This document shows positions 24,362 through 32,435 of a DNA stretch of 48,994 bases, in pieces. Every line of letters begins with the position of its first letter. The first letter of the stretch is position 1. The translations under genes and the position numbers were made by a program. The notes beneath the pieces are model-generated. The model was not told the DNA's origin. It saw only the letters and a list, made by a program, of their open reading frames with translations, and made no database searches. The DNA comes from Pseudomonas sp. UBA4194 (GTDB lineage Bacteria; Pseudomonadota; Gammaproteobacteria; Pseudomonadales; Pseudomonadaceae): the NCBI RefSeq assembly GCF_002379585.1, contig NZ_DFUE01000056.1, positions 99,747 through 148,740 on the forward strand, written 5' to 3'.

Positions 24362-25210
24362 ATGAGTGAATTGCTGACCCTGCCCGCCCCGGCCAAGCTC
24401 AACCTGATGTTGCACATTCTGGGCCGCCGCCCCGACGGCTACCACGAACTGCAGACGGTGTTTCAGTTTGTCGACCACGGCGACGAGCTGGACTTCGCCG
24501 TGCGCACCGATGGCGTGATCAAGCTGCATACGGACATCGCCGACGTGCCTCACGACAGCAACCTCATCGTCAAGGCCGCGCGCAGGCTCCAGGCCCTGAC
24601 CGGCACCGAGCTGGGCGCCGACATCTGGCTGCGCAAGGTGCTGCCCATGGGCGGCGGCATCGGCGGCGGCAGCTCGGATGCGGCCACCACATTGCTGGGC
24701 CTGGACCACCTGTGGCAAACCCGCTGCAGCGAAGATCAGCTGGCCGAACTGGGCCTGTCCCTGGGTGCCGACGTACCGGTATTCGTACGCGGGCGCGCTG
24801 CTTTCGCCGAAGGTGTGGGCGAGAAACTCACTCCTGTGCAGCCGCCTGAACCCTGGTATCTCGTGCTCGTTCCGCAAGTCTCTGTAAGTACAGCAGAAAT
24901 TTTTTCAGATCCTTTGTTGACACGTGACTCGGCGCCCATTAAAGTGCGCCCCGTTCTCGAGGGAAACAGTCGTAATGACTGTCAAGCGGTAGTCGAGCGT
25001 CGTTACCCAGATGTACGTAACGCTTTGAATTTACTGGATAAATTCACTGAAGCAAGGCTCACCGGAACTGGAAGTTGTGTGTTTGGGGCCTTCCCAAGCA
25101 AAGCGGAAGCTGATAGAGTTTCGCACCTTCTTGCAGACACCCTTACAGGGTTCGTAGCCAAGGGAAGCAACGTTTCGATGTTGCATCGCAAGCTGCAAAG
25201 TCTGTTCTGA
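24362..25210 (+). CDS. ispE: 4-diphosphocytidyl-2-C-methyl-D-erythritol kinase
   Basis: A 282-residue GHMP kinase of the MEP isoprenoid pathway. LPAPAKLNLMLHILGRRPDG is the conserved start, and the phosphate-binding loop is PMGGGIGGGSSDAATTLLG. The C-terminal NLLDKFTEARLTGTGSCVFG is family-typical. From about 24880 to the stop, the codons switch from GC-ending to many A/T-ending ones (for example TCT GTA AGT ACA GCA GAA ATT TTT), unlike the first two thirds. The reading frame and motifs stay intact, so this is a composition change, not a frameshift. A promoter-like sequence lies inside it at 24917-24945. Confidence 0.96.
   Translation: MSELLTLPAPAKLNLMLHILGRRPDGYHELQTVFQFVDHGDELDFAVRTDGVIKLHTDIADVPHDSNLIVKAARRLQALTGTELGADIWLRKVLPMGGGIGGGSSDAATTLLGLDHLWQTRCSEDQLAELGLSLGADVPVFVRGRAAFAEGVGEKLTPVQPPEPWYLVLVPQVSVSTAEIFSDPLLTRDSAPIKVRPVLEGNSRNDCQAVVERRYPDVRNALNLLDKFTEARLTGTGSCVFGAFPSKAEADRVSHLLADTLTGFVAKGSNVSMLHRKLQSLF
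24917..24945 (+). promoter_or_regulatory. Promoter embedded in ispE, likely for tRNA-Gln and prs
   Basis: TTGACA (a perfect -35) is followed after 17 bases by TAAAGT (four of six -10 positions). It sits about 300 bases before the tRNA gene, in the low-GC3 part of ispE. An ACAGTC-GTAAT-GACTGT hairpin follows at 24966-24982. Confidence 0.5.
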
Positions 25211-25246
25211 GAAACGAGTGCTGGGCACTCGGTTGTTTCAAGCTAC

Positions 25247-25321
25247 AGGGGCGTCGCCAAGCGGTAAGGCAGCAGGTTTTGATCCTGCCATGCGTTGGTT
25301 CGAATCCAGCCGCCCCTGCCA
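25247..25321 (+). tRNA. tRNA-Gln (anticodon TTG)
   Basis: The acceptor stem is AGGGGCG/CGCCCCT with encoded GCCA at the 3' end. The anticodon stem GCAGG/CCTGC encloses the seven-base loop TTTTGAT with anticodon TTG at 25279-25281. A GGTTCGAATCC T-arm is present. It lies between ispE and prs, as in other Pseudomonas and enterics. Confidence 0.97.
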
Positions 25322-25368
25322 TTTTCCTATACTCATCCAGGTATACCCTCAGCCGGCAGGTACTGCGC

Positions 25369-26310
25369 GTGTCCAAGATGATGGTCTTTGCGGGGAACGC
25401 CAACCCCGATCTGGCTCGGCGCGTTGTGCGTCAGCTGCATATCCCACTGGGTGATGTCTCTGTCGGCAAGTTCTCCGACGGTGAAATCAGCACTGAGATC
25501 AATGAAAACGTCCGCGGTAAAGACGTCTTCATTATTCAGCCAACGTGCGCGCCGACCAACGATAACCTGATGGAACTGGTGCTGATGGCCGACGCCTTCC
25601 GCCGCTCCTCAGCATCGCGAATCACCGCCGTGATCCCCTGCTTCGGTTACGCTCGTCAGGACCGCCGTCCGCGCTCTGCCCGTGTGGCAATCAGCGCCAA
25701 GGTCGTTGCCGACATGCTCACCGTGGTAGGTATCGACCGTGTTCTCACCGTCGATCTTCACGCCGATCAGATTCAAGGTTTCTTCGATATTCCTGTAGAT
25801 AACATCTATGGCTCCCCAGTACTGGTGGATGACATCGAAGACCAACGCTTCGAAAACCTGATGATCGTATCCCCGGATATTGGTGGTGTCGTGCGTGCAC
25901 GTGCCGTTGCCAAGTCCCTGGGCGTGGATCTCGGGATCATCGACAAGCGCCGTGAGAAAGCCAATCACTCCGAAGTGATGCACATCATCGGCGACGTCGA
26001 AGGGCGTACCTGTATTCTGGTCGACGACATGGTCGACACCGCTGGCACCTTGTGCCACGCAGCCAAGGCCTTGAAAGAACACGGCGCGGCCAAGGTGTTC
26101 GCCTATTGCACCCACCCAGTTCTGTCGGGCCGTGCAATCGAGAACATCGAAAAATCCGTGCTGGACGAGCTAGTGGTGACCAACACCATTCCGCTGTCCG
26201 CCGCCGCACAAGCCTGTGCGCGTATCCGTCAACTGGATATCGCACCGGTCGTTGCAGAAGCGATGCGTCGCATCAGCAATGAAGAATCGATCAGCGCGAT
26301 GTTCCGCTGA
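25369..26310 (+). CDS. prs: Ribose-phosphate pyrophosphokinase (PRPP synthetase)
   Basis: The 313-residue enzyme makes PRPP from ribose 5-phosphate and ATP, the donor used by hpt and upp elsewhere in this window. The start is GTG at 25369, giving MSKMMVFAGNANPDLARRVV as in homologues. The ATP and substrate loops are visible: FGYARQDRRPRSARVAISAK, VLTVDLHADQIQGFFDIP and the PRPP loop CILVDDMVDTAGTLCHAAKA. An AGG lies a few bases before the GTG. A long GC-rich terminator follows. Confidence 0.97.
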   Translation: MSKMMVFAGNANPDLARRVVRQLHIPLGDVSVGKFSDGEISTEINENVRGKDVFIIQPTCAPTNDNLMELVLMADAFRRSSASRITAVIPCFGYARQDRRPRSARVAISAKVVADMLTVVGIDRVLTVDLHADQIQGFFDIPVDNIYGSPVLVDDIEDQRFENLMIVSPDIGGVVRARAVAKSLGVDLGIIDKRREKANHSEVMHIIGDVEGRTCILVDDMVDTAGTLCHAAKALKEHGAAKVFAYCTHPVLSGRAIENIEKSVLDELVVTNTIPLSAAAQACARIRQLDIAPVVAEAMRRISNEESISAMFR

Positions 26311-26348
26311 GGGCCCTGCCCTTCGCGAACACCGCTCTGACGAAAAGC

Positions 26349-26386
26349 GCCCCGGCCCGACACTCTTGTCGGGCCGGGGCTTTTTT
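26349..26386 (+). terminator. Terminator after prs
   Basis: A 14-bp perfect stem (GCCCCGGCCCGACA and its complement) with a CTCT loop is followed by six T residues. Confidence 0.95.
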
Positions 26387-26448
26387 GCCCGTATCGCCTT
26401 GGCGCTGGTCGCAAACGCTGGGCGAACGTGGTTATTTTGGAGAAACAC

Positions 26449-27054
26449 ATGAACGATTTTACCCTGAATGCTGAATCGCGTTCCGACCTGGGGAAAGGTG
26501 CGAGCCGCCGCCTGCGTCGTCTCGCAAGCCTGGTTCCAGCTGTTGTCTACGGTGGCGACAAAGCCCCTGAGTCCATCAGCATGCTGGCCAAGGAAGTTGC
26601 CAAACTGCTCGAAAACGAAGCGGCTTTCAGCCACGTTATCGAACTGAACGTTGGCGGCACCAAGCAGAACGTCCTGATCAAGGCGCTGCAACGTCACCCA
26701 GCCAAGGGTCACGTCCTGCACGCTGACTTCGTACGCGTGATCGCCGGCCAGAAACTGACCGCCATCGTGCCTCTGCACTTCATGAACCAGGAACCGGCTG
26801 TCAAGAAAGGCGGCGAGATCTCGCACACCGAGACCGAGCTGGAAGTAACCTGCCTGCCTAAAGACCTGCCTGAGTTCATCGAAGTCGACATGGCTGAAGC
26901 TGAAATCGGCACCATCATCCACCTGTCCGACCTCAAAGCCCCTAAAGGCGTCGAGTTCGTGGCACTGGCTCATGGCACCGACCTGGCAATCGCCAACGTT
27001 CACGCTCCGCGTATCGTTGCCGACGAAACTCCGGAAGAAGGCGCTGCCGAGTAA
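26449..27054 (+). CDS. rplY: 50S ribosomal protein bL25 (CTC form)
   Basis: The 201-residue protein binds the 5S rRNA region of the large subunit. The N-terminal L25 domain (about 1-95) shows LGKGASRRLRRLASLVPAVV; the C-terminal TL5/CTC extension (about 100-190) makes it twice the length of E. coli L25 (94 residues), as normal in Pseudomonas. GGAG lies six bases before ATG 26449. Codons are strongly biased, as expected for a ribosomal gene. It is followed by a hairpin and pth. Confidence 0.96.
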   Translation: MNDFTLNAESRSDLGKGASRRLRRLASLVPAVVYGGDKAPESISMLAKEVAKLLENEAAFSHVIELNVGGTKQNVLIKALQRHPAKGHVLHADFVRVIAGQKLTAIVPLHFMNQEPAVKKGGEISHTETELEVTCLPKDLPEFIEVDMAEAEIGTIIHLSDLKAPKGVEFVALAHGTDLAIANVHAPRIVADETPEEGAAE

Positions 27055-27078
27055 TTTTTTTACTCGCACGTCGAGTTG

Positions 27079-27107
27079 GGGATAACATCGCAGCGCTTTG
27101 TTATCCC
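27079..27107 (+). promoter_or_regulatory. Hairpin between rplY and pth without a T-tract
   Basis: GGGATAACA and TGTTATCCC form a perfect 9-bp stem with an 11-base loop, 24 bases after rplY and 26 bases before the pth start. No run of T follows, so it is more likely an mRNA-processing or stability element than a terminator. Confidence 0.5.
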
Positions 27108-27133
27108 TGCCTCAAAAAGGAAGAGCCCCTACC

Positions 27134-27718
27134 GTGACCGCCATACAACTGATCGTTGGCCTGGGTAACCCCGGCCCCGAATACGAACAGACCCGGCATA
27201 ACGCAGGGGCTCTTTTCGTTGAGCGCATCGCCCAGGCACACCGCGTGAACCTGGTTGCCGATCGCAAGTATTTTGGCCTGACGGCGCGTTTCAGCCATCA
27301 GGGCCACGATGTTCGTCTGCTCATCCCCACCACGTACATGAACCGCAGCGGCCAGTCCGTGGCAGCGTTGGCGAATTTCTTTCGCATCCCGCCGCAAGCG
27401 ATTCTGGTGGCGCACGACGAACTCGATCTGCCCCCCGGCGTCGCCAAGCTCAAACTGGGCGGCGGGCACGGCGGGCATAACGGGTTGCGCGACATCATTG
27501 CGCAGCTCGGCAACGACAACGGCTTCTACCGCCTGCGGCTTGGCATCGGCCACCCGGGTGACAGCAAGTTGGTGTCCAATTTCGTCCTGGGTCGTGCGCC
27601 GCGCGCCGAGCAGGAGAAGCTGGACGCCAGTATCGATTTTGCCCTCGGTGTGCTGCCGGATATCTTCGCCGGCGAGTGGAATCGCGCGATGAAAAACCTG
27701 CACAGCCAAAAGGCCTGA
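27134..27718 (+). CDS. pth: Peptidyl-tRNA hydrolase
   Basis: A 194-residue enzyme that frees tRNA from dropped-off peptidyl-tRNA. The GTG start at 27134 gives MTAIQLIVGLGNPGPEYEQT followed by the catalytic RHNAG His. YMNRSGQSV and HDELDLPPG (active-site Asp) and KLGGGHGGHNGLR follow. Length matches E. coli Pth (194). AGGAAG lies about 13 bases before the start. The order rplY-pth-ychF is conserved. Confidence 0.96.
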   Translation: MTAIQLIVGLGNPGPEYEQTRHNAGALFVERIAQAHRVNLVADRKYFGLTARFSHQGHDVRLLIPTTYMNRSGQSVAALANFFRIPPQAILVAHDELDLPPGVAKLKLGGGHGGHNGLRDIIAQLGNDNGFYRLRLGIGHPGDSKLVSNFVLGRAPRAEQEKLDASIDFALGVLPDIFAGEWNRAMKNLHSQKA

Positions 27719-27739
27719 CTCTTCGAAGAGGGAATCACC

Positions 27740-28840
27740 ATGGGATTCAACTGCGGCATCGTCGGCCTGCCCAACGTCGGCAAGTCCACTCTGTTCAATG
27801 CGCTGACCAAATCCGGCATTGCGGCGGAGAACTTCCCGTTCTGCACCATCGAGCCGAACAGCGGCATCGTGCCAATGCCTGATGTGCGCCTGGAAGCCTT
27901 GGCGGCCATCGTCAATCCCAAGCGCATCCTGCCGACCACCATGGAGTTCGTCGACATCGCAGGCCTGGTGGCCGGCGCCTCGAAAGGTGAAGGCCTGGGC
28001 AACAAGTTCCTGGCCAACATCCGCGAAACCGACGCCATCGCCCACGTGGTGCGCTGCTTCGAAGACGAGAACGTGATCCACGTTTCCAACAGCGTCGACC
28101 CCAAGCGTGACATCGAGATCATCGACCTGGAGCTGATCTTCGCCGACCTGGACAGCTGCGAGAAACAACTGCAGAAAGTCGCACGCAACGCCAAGGGTGG
28201 TGACAAGGACGCCGTGGTGCAAAAGGGCCTGCTGGAGCAGCTGATTGCCCACTTCACCTTGGGCAAGCCGGCACGCAGCCTGATGAAGAACATGGGTAAC
28301 GACGAAAAAGCCGTGATCCGTGGCTTCCACCTGCTCACCACCAAGCCTGTGATGTACATCGCCAACGTGGCTGAAGACGGCTTCGAAGATAACCCGCTGC
28401 TGGATATCGTGCGCGCCATCGCCGAAGAAGAAGGCGCTATCGTGGTGCCGGTGTGCAACAAGATCGAAGCGGAAATCGCCGAGCTCGACGACGGTGAAGA
28501 GAAGGACATGTTCCTCGAGGCCCTGGGCCTGGAAGAGCCGGGTCTGAACCGCGTGATCCGCGCGGGCTACGACCTGCTCAACCTGCAGACCTACTTCACC
28601 GCCGGTGTCGAAGAAGTGCGTGCCTGGACCGTGAAGATCGGCGCCACCGCCCCTCAGGCGGCCGGCGTGATCCACACCGACTTCGAAAAGGGCTTCATCC
28701 GCGCCGAAGTCATCGCCTACAACGACTTCATCCAGTACAACGGCGAAGCCGGTACCAAGGAAGCCGGCAAGTGGCGCCTGGAAGGCAAGGAGTACATCGT
28801 CAAGGACGGCGATGTGATGCACTTCCGCTTCAACGTCTGA
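27740..28840 (+). CDS. ychF: Redox-responsive ATPase/GTPase YchF (Obg family)
   Basis: The 366-residue P-loop protein has Walker A GLPNVGKSTLFN, switch region FVDIAGLVAGASKGEGLGN, and NVAE in place of the usual NKxD, the change that makes the family prefer ATP over GTP. A central coiled coil and C-terminal TGS domain (about 280-366) are present. YchF binds ribosomes and acts in stress responses. It is three codons shorter or longer than most homologues (363). The gene ends at a strong terminator. Confidence 0.95.
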   Translation: MGFNCGIVGLPNVGKSTLFNALTKSGIAAENFPFCTIEPNSGIVPMPDVRLEALAAIVNPKRILPTTMEFVDIAGLVAGASKGEGLGNKFLANIRETDAIAHVVRCFEDENVIHVSNSVDPKRDIEIIDLELIFADLDSCEKQLQKVARNAKGGDKDAVVQKGLLEQLIAHFTLGKPARSLMKNMGNDEKAVIRGFHLLTTKPVMYIANVAEDGFEDNPLLDIVRAIAEEEGAIVVPVCNKIEAEIAELDDGEEKDMFLEALGLEEPGLNRVIRAGYDLLNLQTYFTAGVEEVRAWTVKIGATAPQAAGVIHTDFEKGFIRAEVIAYNDFIQYNGEAGTKEAGKWRLEGKEYIVKDGDVMHFRFNV

Positions 28841-28880
28841 GTCGCCAGGCTGGCACTGGGCGAGATGCCCTTTCTGAAAA

Positions 28881-28907
28881 ACCGCGCTGAATGCGCGGTT
28901 TTTTTTT
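28881..28907 (+). terminator. Terminator after ychF
   Basis: A 7-bp stem (ACCGCGC/GCGCGGT), loop TGAAT, extended by flanking A-T pairs and followed by nine T residues. Confidence 0.92.
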
Positions 28908-29070
28908 GGCTACGCCAACACCCAGTCCTCTACCAGCAGCCCAACATCTCCCCCCGCCCGGTTGCCCAGTGATAAACTGGCGTCAGTCACTAAAAACCCA
29001 TGAAGAATCGATAAAGTTCCAGAAACCCTCCGCGACAGGCATCGGGGTTTCGCCAGAATCAGGAGCGTTT

Positions 29071-29940
29071 ATGCCAACCGTGTCCCATACGGCACTGCGT
29101 CGTCAGTTCCGTGAATTGCTTGCCTCCAAAAACTGCTATCACACCGCTTCGGTATTCGACCCGATGTCGGCACGCATCGCCGCCGACCTGGGTTTCGAAG
29201 TGGGTATCCTCGGTGGCTCGGTCGCCTCGCTGCAGGTGCTGGCGGCGCCCGACTTTGCCCTGATCACCTTGTCCGAGTTCGCCGAACAGGCGACCCGGAT
29301 CGGTCGCGTTGCCCAACTGCCAGTCATCGCCGACGCCGACCACGGCTACGGCAACGCGTTGAACGTGATGCGCACCGTGGTTGAACTGGAACGTGCCGGC
29401 ATCGGCGCGCTGACCATCGAAGACACCCTGCTGCCCGCGCAATTCGGCCGTCGTTCCACCGACCTGATCTCGGTGGCCGAAGGCGTCGGCAAGATCCGCG
29501 CGGCGCTGGAAGCGCGCGTCGATCCCGAACTGACCATCATCGCCCGAACCCATGCCGGCGTGCTGTCCACCCAGGAGGTCATCAGCCGCACCCTCGCCTA
29601 CCAGAACGCCGGTGCGGACGGGATCTGCATGGTCGGCGTGAAAGACTTCGACCATCTGGAGCAGATTGCCGAGAACCTCACCGTGCCGTTGATGCTGGTG
29701 ACCTACGGCAATCCGGCGCTGCACGACGATGTGCGCCTGGCTGAACTCGGTGTGCGTATCGTCGTCGACGGTCATGGCGCGTACTTCGCTGCGATCAAGG
29801 CCACCTACGATTCACTTCGCGAACAGCGACAATTGCTGAGCAAAAGCTCGGACCTGAGCGCCACGGAACTGACCCACACCTACACCCTGCCGGAGAGCTA
29901 CGTGGCCTGGGCCAAGGAGTTCATGAACGTGAAGGAATAA
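29071..29940 (+). CDS. Oxaloacetate decarboxylase (PEP mutase/isocitrate lyase superfamily)
   Basis: The 289-residue TIM-barrel protein resembles PA4872 of PAO1, characterised as a Mg-dependent oxaloacetate decarboxylase. It shows ASVFDPMSARIAADLGFEVG at the N-terminus, the metal-binding PVIADADHGYGN block, and IEDTLLPAQFGR; the usual catalytic Cys of the isocitrate-lyase branch is replaced, consistent with the decarboxylase group. AGGAG sits five bases before ATG 29071. It would convert the product of Mqo to pyruvate. It has its own promoter region of 162 bases and no obvious terminator after it. Confidence 0.85.
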   Translation: MPTVSHTALRRQFRELLASKNCYHTASVFDPMSARIAADLGFEVGILGGSVASLQVLAAPDFALITLSEFAEQATRIGRVAQLPVIADADHGYGNALNVMRTVVELERAGIGALTIEDTLLPAQFGRRSTDLISVAEGVGKIRAALEARVDPELTIIARTHAGVLSTQEVISRTLAYQNAGADGICMVGVKDFDHLEQIAENLTVPLMLVTYGNPALHDDVRLAELGVRIVVDGHGAYFAAIKATYDSLREQRQLLSKSSDLSATELTHTYTLPESYVAWAKEFMNVKE

Positions 29941-30289
29941 CCGACGGGGCGTGTTAGGGGAACATCAGGCTGTCATATCGGTCGGTTACACAAGGGGTCG
30001 CGCCGTGCGCACATGGCGGACCGCAACGATCACGTATGAAAACGCGACATTTTTAGTTGATCTCAAGCCCTCCACACCCTAAAGTTCGCGCCGACCGTCC
30101 ATGCTGGAAACGATCCATCCGGCTCAAGTACTGACGACGGGACAGCAAGGCCATCGGGGAGCACTCTACCAATGGCCTTTTTGCTTTCGGCGACATGCCT
30201 TGGGAAGTAGGCGAACCAAAGTGGGGATACGGAGGACGGTCATTTGAGCCCATTTAAATTCACCATGTTTGCCACCAGGAGTCCCTAGC
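29941..30289 (+). promoter_or_regulatory. 349-base leader/promoter region upstream of speC
   Basis: No coding gene is visible. A possible promoter (TTGATC at 30057-30062, weak CTAAAG about 16 bases on) is followed by an intrinsic terminator (30147-30182), then 107 more bases before speC. Transcripts from the upstream promoter would stop before speC unless the terminator is bypassed. Alternatively the region encodes a short RNA of roughly 90-100 bases. AGGAG lies nine bases before the speC ATG. Confidence 0.45.
30147..30182 (+). terminator. Intrinsic terminator within the speC leader
   Basis: AAGGCCAT (30147-30154) pairs with ATGGCCTT (30172-30179) across a 17-base loop, followed by TTT. The stem can extend to AGCAAGGCCAT with a small bulge. 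Confidence 0.65.
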
Positions 30290-31453
30290 ATGTCGATCAA
30301 CGTCGAAGACTACTTCGCACGCGATACCTTCAACAAAATGAAGGCGTTTGCCGACAAGCAAGAAACCCCCTTCGTGCTCATCGACACGGCCATGATCAGC
30401 AAGGCCTACGATGACCTGCGCGCCGGTTTTGAATTTGCCAAGGTGTATTACGCGGTCAAGGCCAACCCGGCCGTGGAAATCATCGACCTGTTGCGCGACA
30501 AGGGTTCGAGCTTCGACATCGCCTCCATCTACGAGCTGGACAAGGTGATGGGCCAGGGCGTCGGCCCGGATCGCATCAGCTACGGCAACACCATCAAGAA
30601 GTCCAAGGACATCCGCTACTTCTACGACAAGGGCGTGCGCCTGTTCGCCACCGACTCCGAAGCCGACCTGCGTAACATCGCCAAGGCCGCGCCGGGCTCG
30701 AAAGTCTACGTGCGTATCCTCACCGAAGGCTCCACCACCGCCGACTGGCCGCTGTCACGCAAGTTCGGCTGCCAGACCGACATGGCCATGGACCTGCTGA
30801 TCCTGGCCCGCGACCTGGGCCTGGTGCCTTATGGCATCTCCTTCCACGTGGGCTCCCAGCAGCGCGACATCAGCGTATGGGATGCGGCCATCGCCAAGGT
30901 CAAGGTGATCTTCGAGCGTCTCAAGGAAGAAGACGGCATCGTGCTCAAGCTGATCAACATGGGCGGTGGCTTCCCGGCCAACTACATCACCCGCACCAAC
31001 AGCCTGGAAACCTATGCCGAGGAAATCATTCGTTTCCTGAAGGAAGACTTCGGCGACGACCTGCCCGAAATCATTCTGGAGCCGGGCCGCTCGCTGATTG
31101 CCAACGCCGGCATCCTGGTCAGCGAAGTGGTGCTGGTAGCACGCAAGTCGCGCACGGCGGTCGAGCGCTGGGTCTACACCGACGTGGGCAAATTCAGCGG
31201 TTTGATCGAAACCATGGACGAGTCCATCAAGTTCCCGATCTGGACCGAGAAGAAAGGCGAGATGGAAGAAGTGGTCATCGCCGGCCCTACCTGTGACAGC
31301 GCCGACATCATGTACGAGCACTACAAGTACGGCCTGCCGTTGAACCTGGCCATCGGTGATCGCCTGTACTGGCTGTCCACCGGTGCCTACACCACCAGCT
31401 ACAGTGCGGTGGAATTCAATGGCTTCCCGCCGCTGAAATCCTTCTACATCTGA
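30290..31453 (+). CDS. speC: Ornithine decarboxylase (type III-fold PLP)
   Basis: The 387-residue enzyme makes putrescine from ornithine, start of polyamine synthesis. It is of the eukaryotic-like alanine-racemase fold rather than the large E. coli SpeC type. The PLP lysine sits in VYYAVKANP (about residue 50), the FHVGSQQRD and INMGGGFP blocks bind the phosphate, EPGRSLIANAG is conserved, and the cross-subunit active-site Cys is in GPTCDSAD. Length equals PAO1 PA4519. The start follows AGGAG. A long leader with an internal terminator precedes it and a strong terminator ends the unit, so it is expressed alone. Confidence 0.94.
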   Translation: MSINVEDYFARDTFNKMKAFADKQETPFVLIDTAMISKAYDDLRAGFEFAKVYYAVKANPAVEIIDLLRDKGSSFDIASIYELDKVMGQGVGPDRISYGNTIKKSKDIRYFYDKGVRLFATDSEADLRNIAKAAPGSKVYVRILTEGSTTADWPLSRKFGCQTDMAMDLLILARDLGLVPYGISFHVGSQQRDISVWDAAIAKVKVIFERLKEEDGIVLKLINMGGGFPANYITRTNSLETYAEEIIRFLKEDFGDDLPEIILEPGRSLIANAGILVSEVVLVARKSRTAVERWVYTDVGKFSGLIETMDESIKFPIWTEKKGEMEEVVIAGPTCDSADIMYEHYKYGLPLNLAIGDRLYWLSTGAYTTSYSAVEFNGFPPLKSFYI

Positions 31454-31470
31454 GGTTTGGATGCGTGAAG

Positions 31471-31498
31471 AAACCGGGCCTCTGTGCCCGGTTTTTTT
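31471..31498 (+). terminator. Terminator after speC
   Basis: AAACCGGGC/GCCCGGTTT stem with CTCTGT loop, followed by a run of T. Confidence 0.94.
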
Positions 31499-31520
31499 AT
31501 GGAGTACCGGGTAGTACGCC

Positions 31521-31657
31521 ATCGCGGGCGGAGCCCGCTCCCACACCGCATCTCCCAACCCCTCACATGGGAGCAGGCTTCTGCATGATCAGGACCTTGT
31601 GAGAGTCAGCCCTTGTGAGAGTCGCCCCTTGTGGGAGCGGGTTCTACCCGCGATGAG
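31521..31657. repeat. Cluster of inverted REP-like elements
   Basis: A REP at 31521-31545 (GCGGGCGGAGCCCGCTCCCACA) is inverted relative to one at 31628-31657 (TGTGGGAGCGGGTTCTACCCGCG). A degenerate copy lies near 31567-31587. CTTGTGAGAGTC occurs twice between 31597 and 31623, and CTTGTGGGAGCG begins the last REP, suggesting local duplication and decay. Confidence 0.75.
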
Positions 31658-31673
31658 GCCCTCCGGTCGAGCA

Positions 31674-32435
31674 CTAAGCCGCAGTAAGCGCCTCCAACCG
31701 CGCCTGATACAAAACCCCCATCCCCCGCACCCGTTCATCCGCCGCCTGTGCCAGCACCGGCGCACTGGCCCGCAGGAAATTGGCATTGCCGCCCCCCAGC
31801 GCCCGCTGCAACCACAGCAACGCGCCGTCGACATCGCCCTGCTCCACCAACATCGCGGCATGGCTGAACTGACCGCGAAAGTCTCCCGCTTCGGCCGAAC
31901 GCAGATACCAGACCGCCGGCCTGGGCAAATCCGCCCCGGCCACCAGGCCCTGCTCCAGATAGCGCCCCACCAGGTTCATCGACTTGGCGTGACCCATGGT
32001 GGCGGCTTGCAAGTAACACGCGAACGCCTGCTGATGATCCAACGGCACACCTCTACCGGTACCGAGCAGATTGGCCAGGTTGTACAGCCCCCAATCCAGC
32101 CCAGCCTTGGCCGCGTGCCGGTAGTGGCGGGCAGCTTCGGCAGCATCGGCCGGGCAACCCCAGCCATGCTCGTGGCAGCGTCCGAGCATGTTGCGCGCCA
32201 TCAGATGACCGCGCCGTGCGGCAATGCCGAACCACTTCACGGCCAAGGCCGGGTCTCGCTCGATACCGCGGCCATCGAGCAGTATCTGGCCCAGCAGCGC
32301 CTGTGCTTCGAGCACGCCCTGCCCCGCCGCCATCAATACCGCCTGGGCCGCCTTTGCGGGGTTGGCGGTCAGCATGGCCTTGAGTTGCTCGCCATCGAGC
32401 AGCTCCTTGCGGCGCAGGTCCCACCCCACGCTCAT
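31674..32435 (-). CDS. Sel1-repeat protein of the piu operon
   Basis: The 253-residue protein starts MSVGWDLRRKELLDGEQLKA and carries at least five Sel1-like repeats between about 40 and 215 (for example DPALAVKWFGIAARRGHLMA and DHQQAFACYLQAATMGHAKS). Such arrays form alpha-solenoids for protein contacts. The gene overlaps the piuC stop (ATGA) and lies in the same place as PA4516 of PAO1, between speC and piuC, so it is co-expressed with iron-uptake genes and probably iron regulated. Its partner is unknown. No signal peptide is seen, so it is cytosolic. Confidence 0.87.
   Translation of the reverse strand: MSVGWDLRRKELLDGEQLKAMLTANPAKAAQAVLMAAGQGVLEAQALLGQILLDGRGIERDPALAVKWFGIAARRGHLMARNMLGRCHEHGWGCPADAAEAARHYRHAAKAGLDWGLYNLANLLGTGRGVPLDHQQAFACYLQAATMGHAKSMNLVGRYLEQGLVAGADLPRPAVWYLRSAEAGDFRGQFSHAAMLVEQGDVDGALLWLQRALGGGNANFLRASAPVLAQAADERVRGMGVLYQARLEALTAA

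Noticed and set aside
21916..24417. An open frame of about 830 codons on the minus strand opposite the TPR lipoprotein and lolB genes
   Set aside because: It mirrors two real genes with lipoprotein signals and conserved motifs; in high-GC DNA the opposite strand often lacks stops, and the translated sequence shows no domain.
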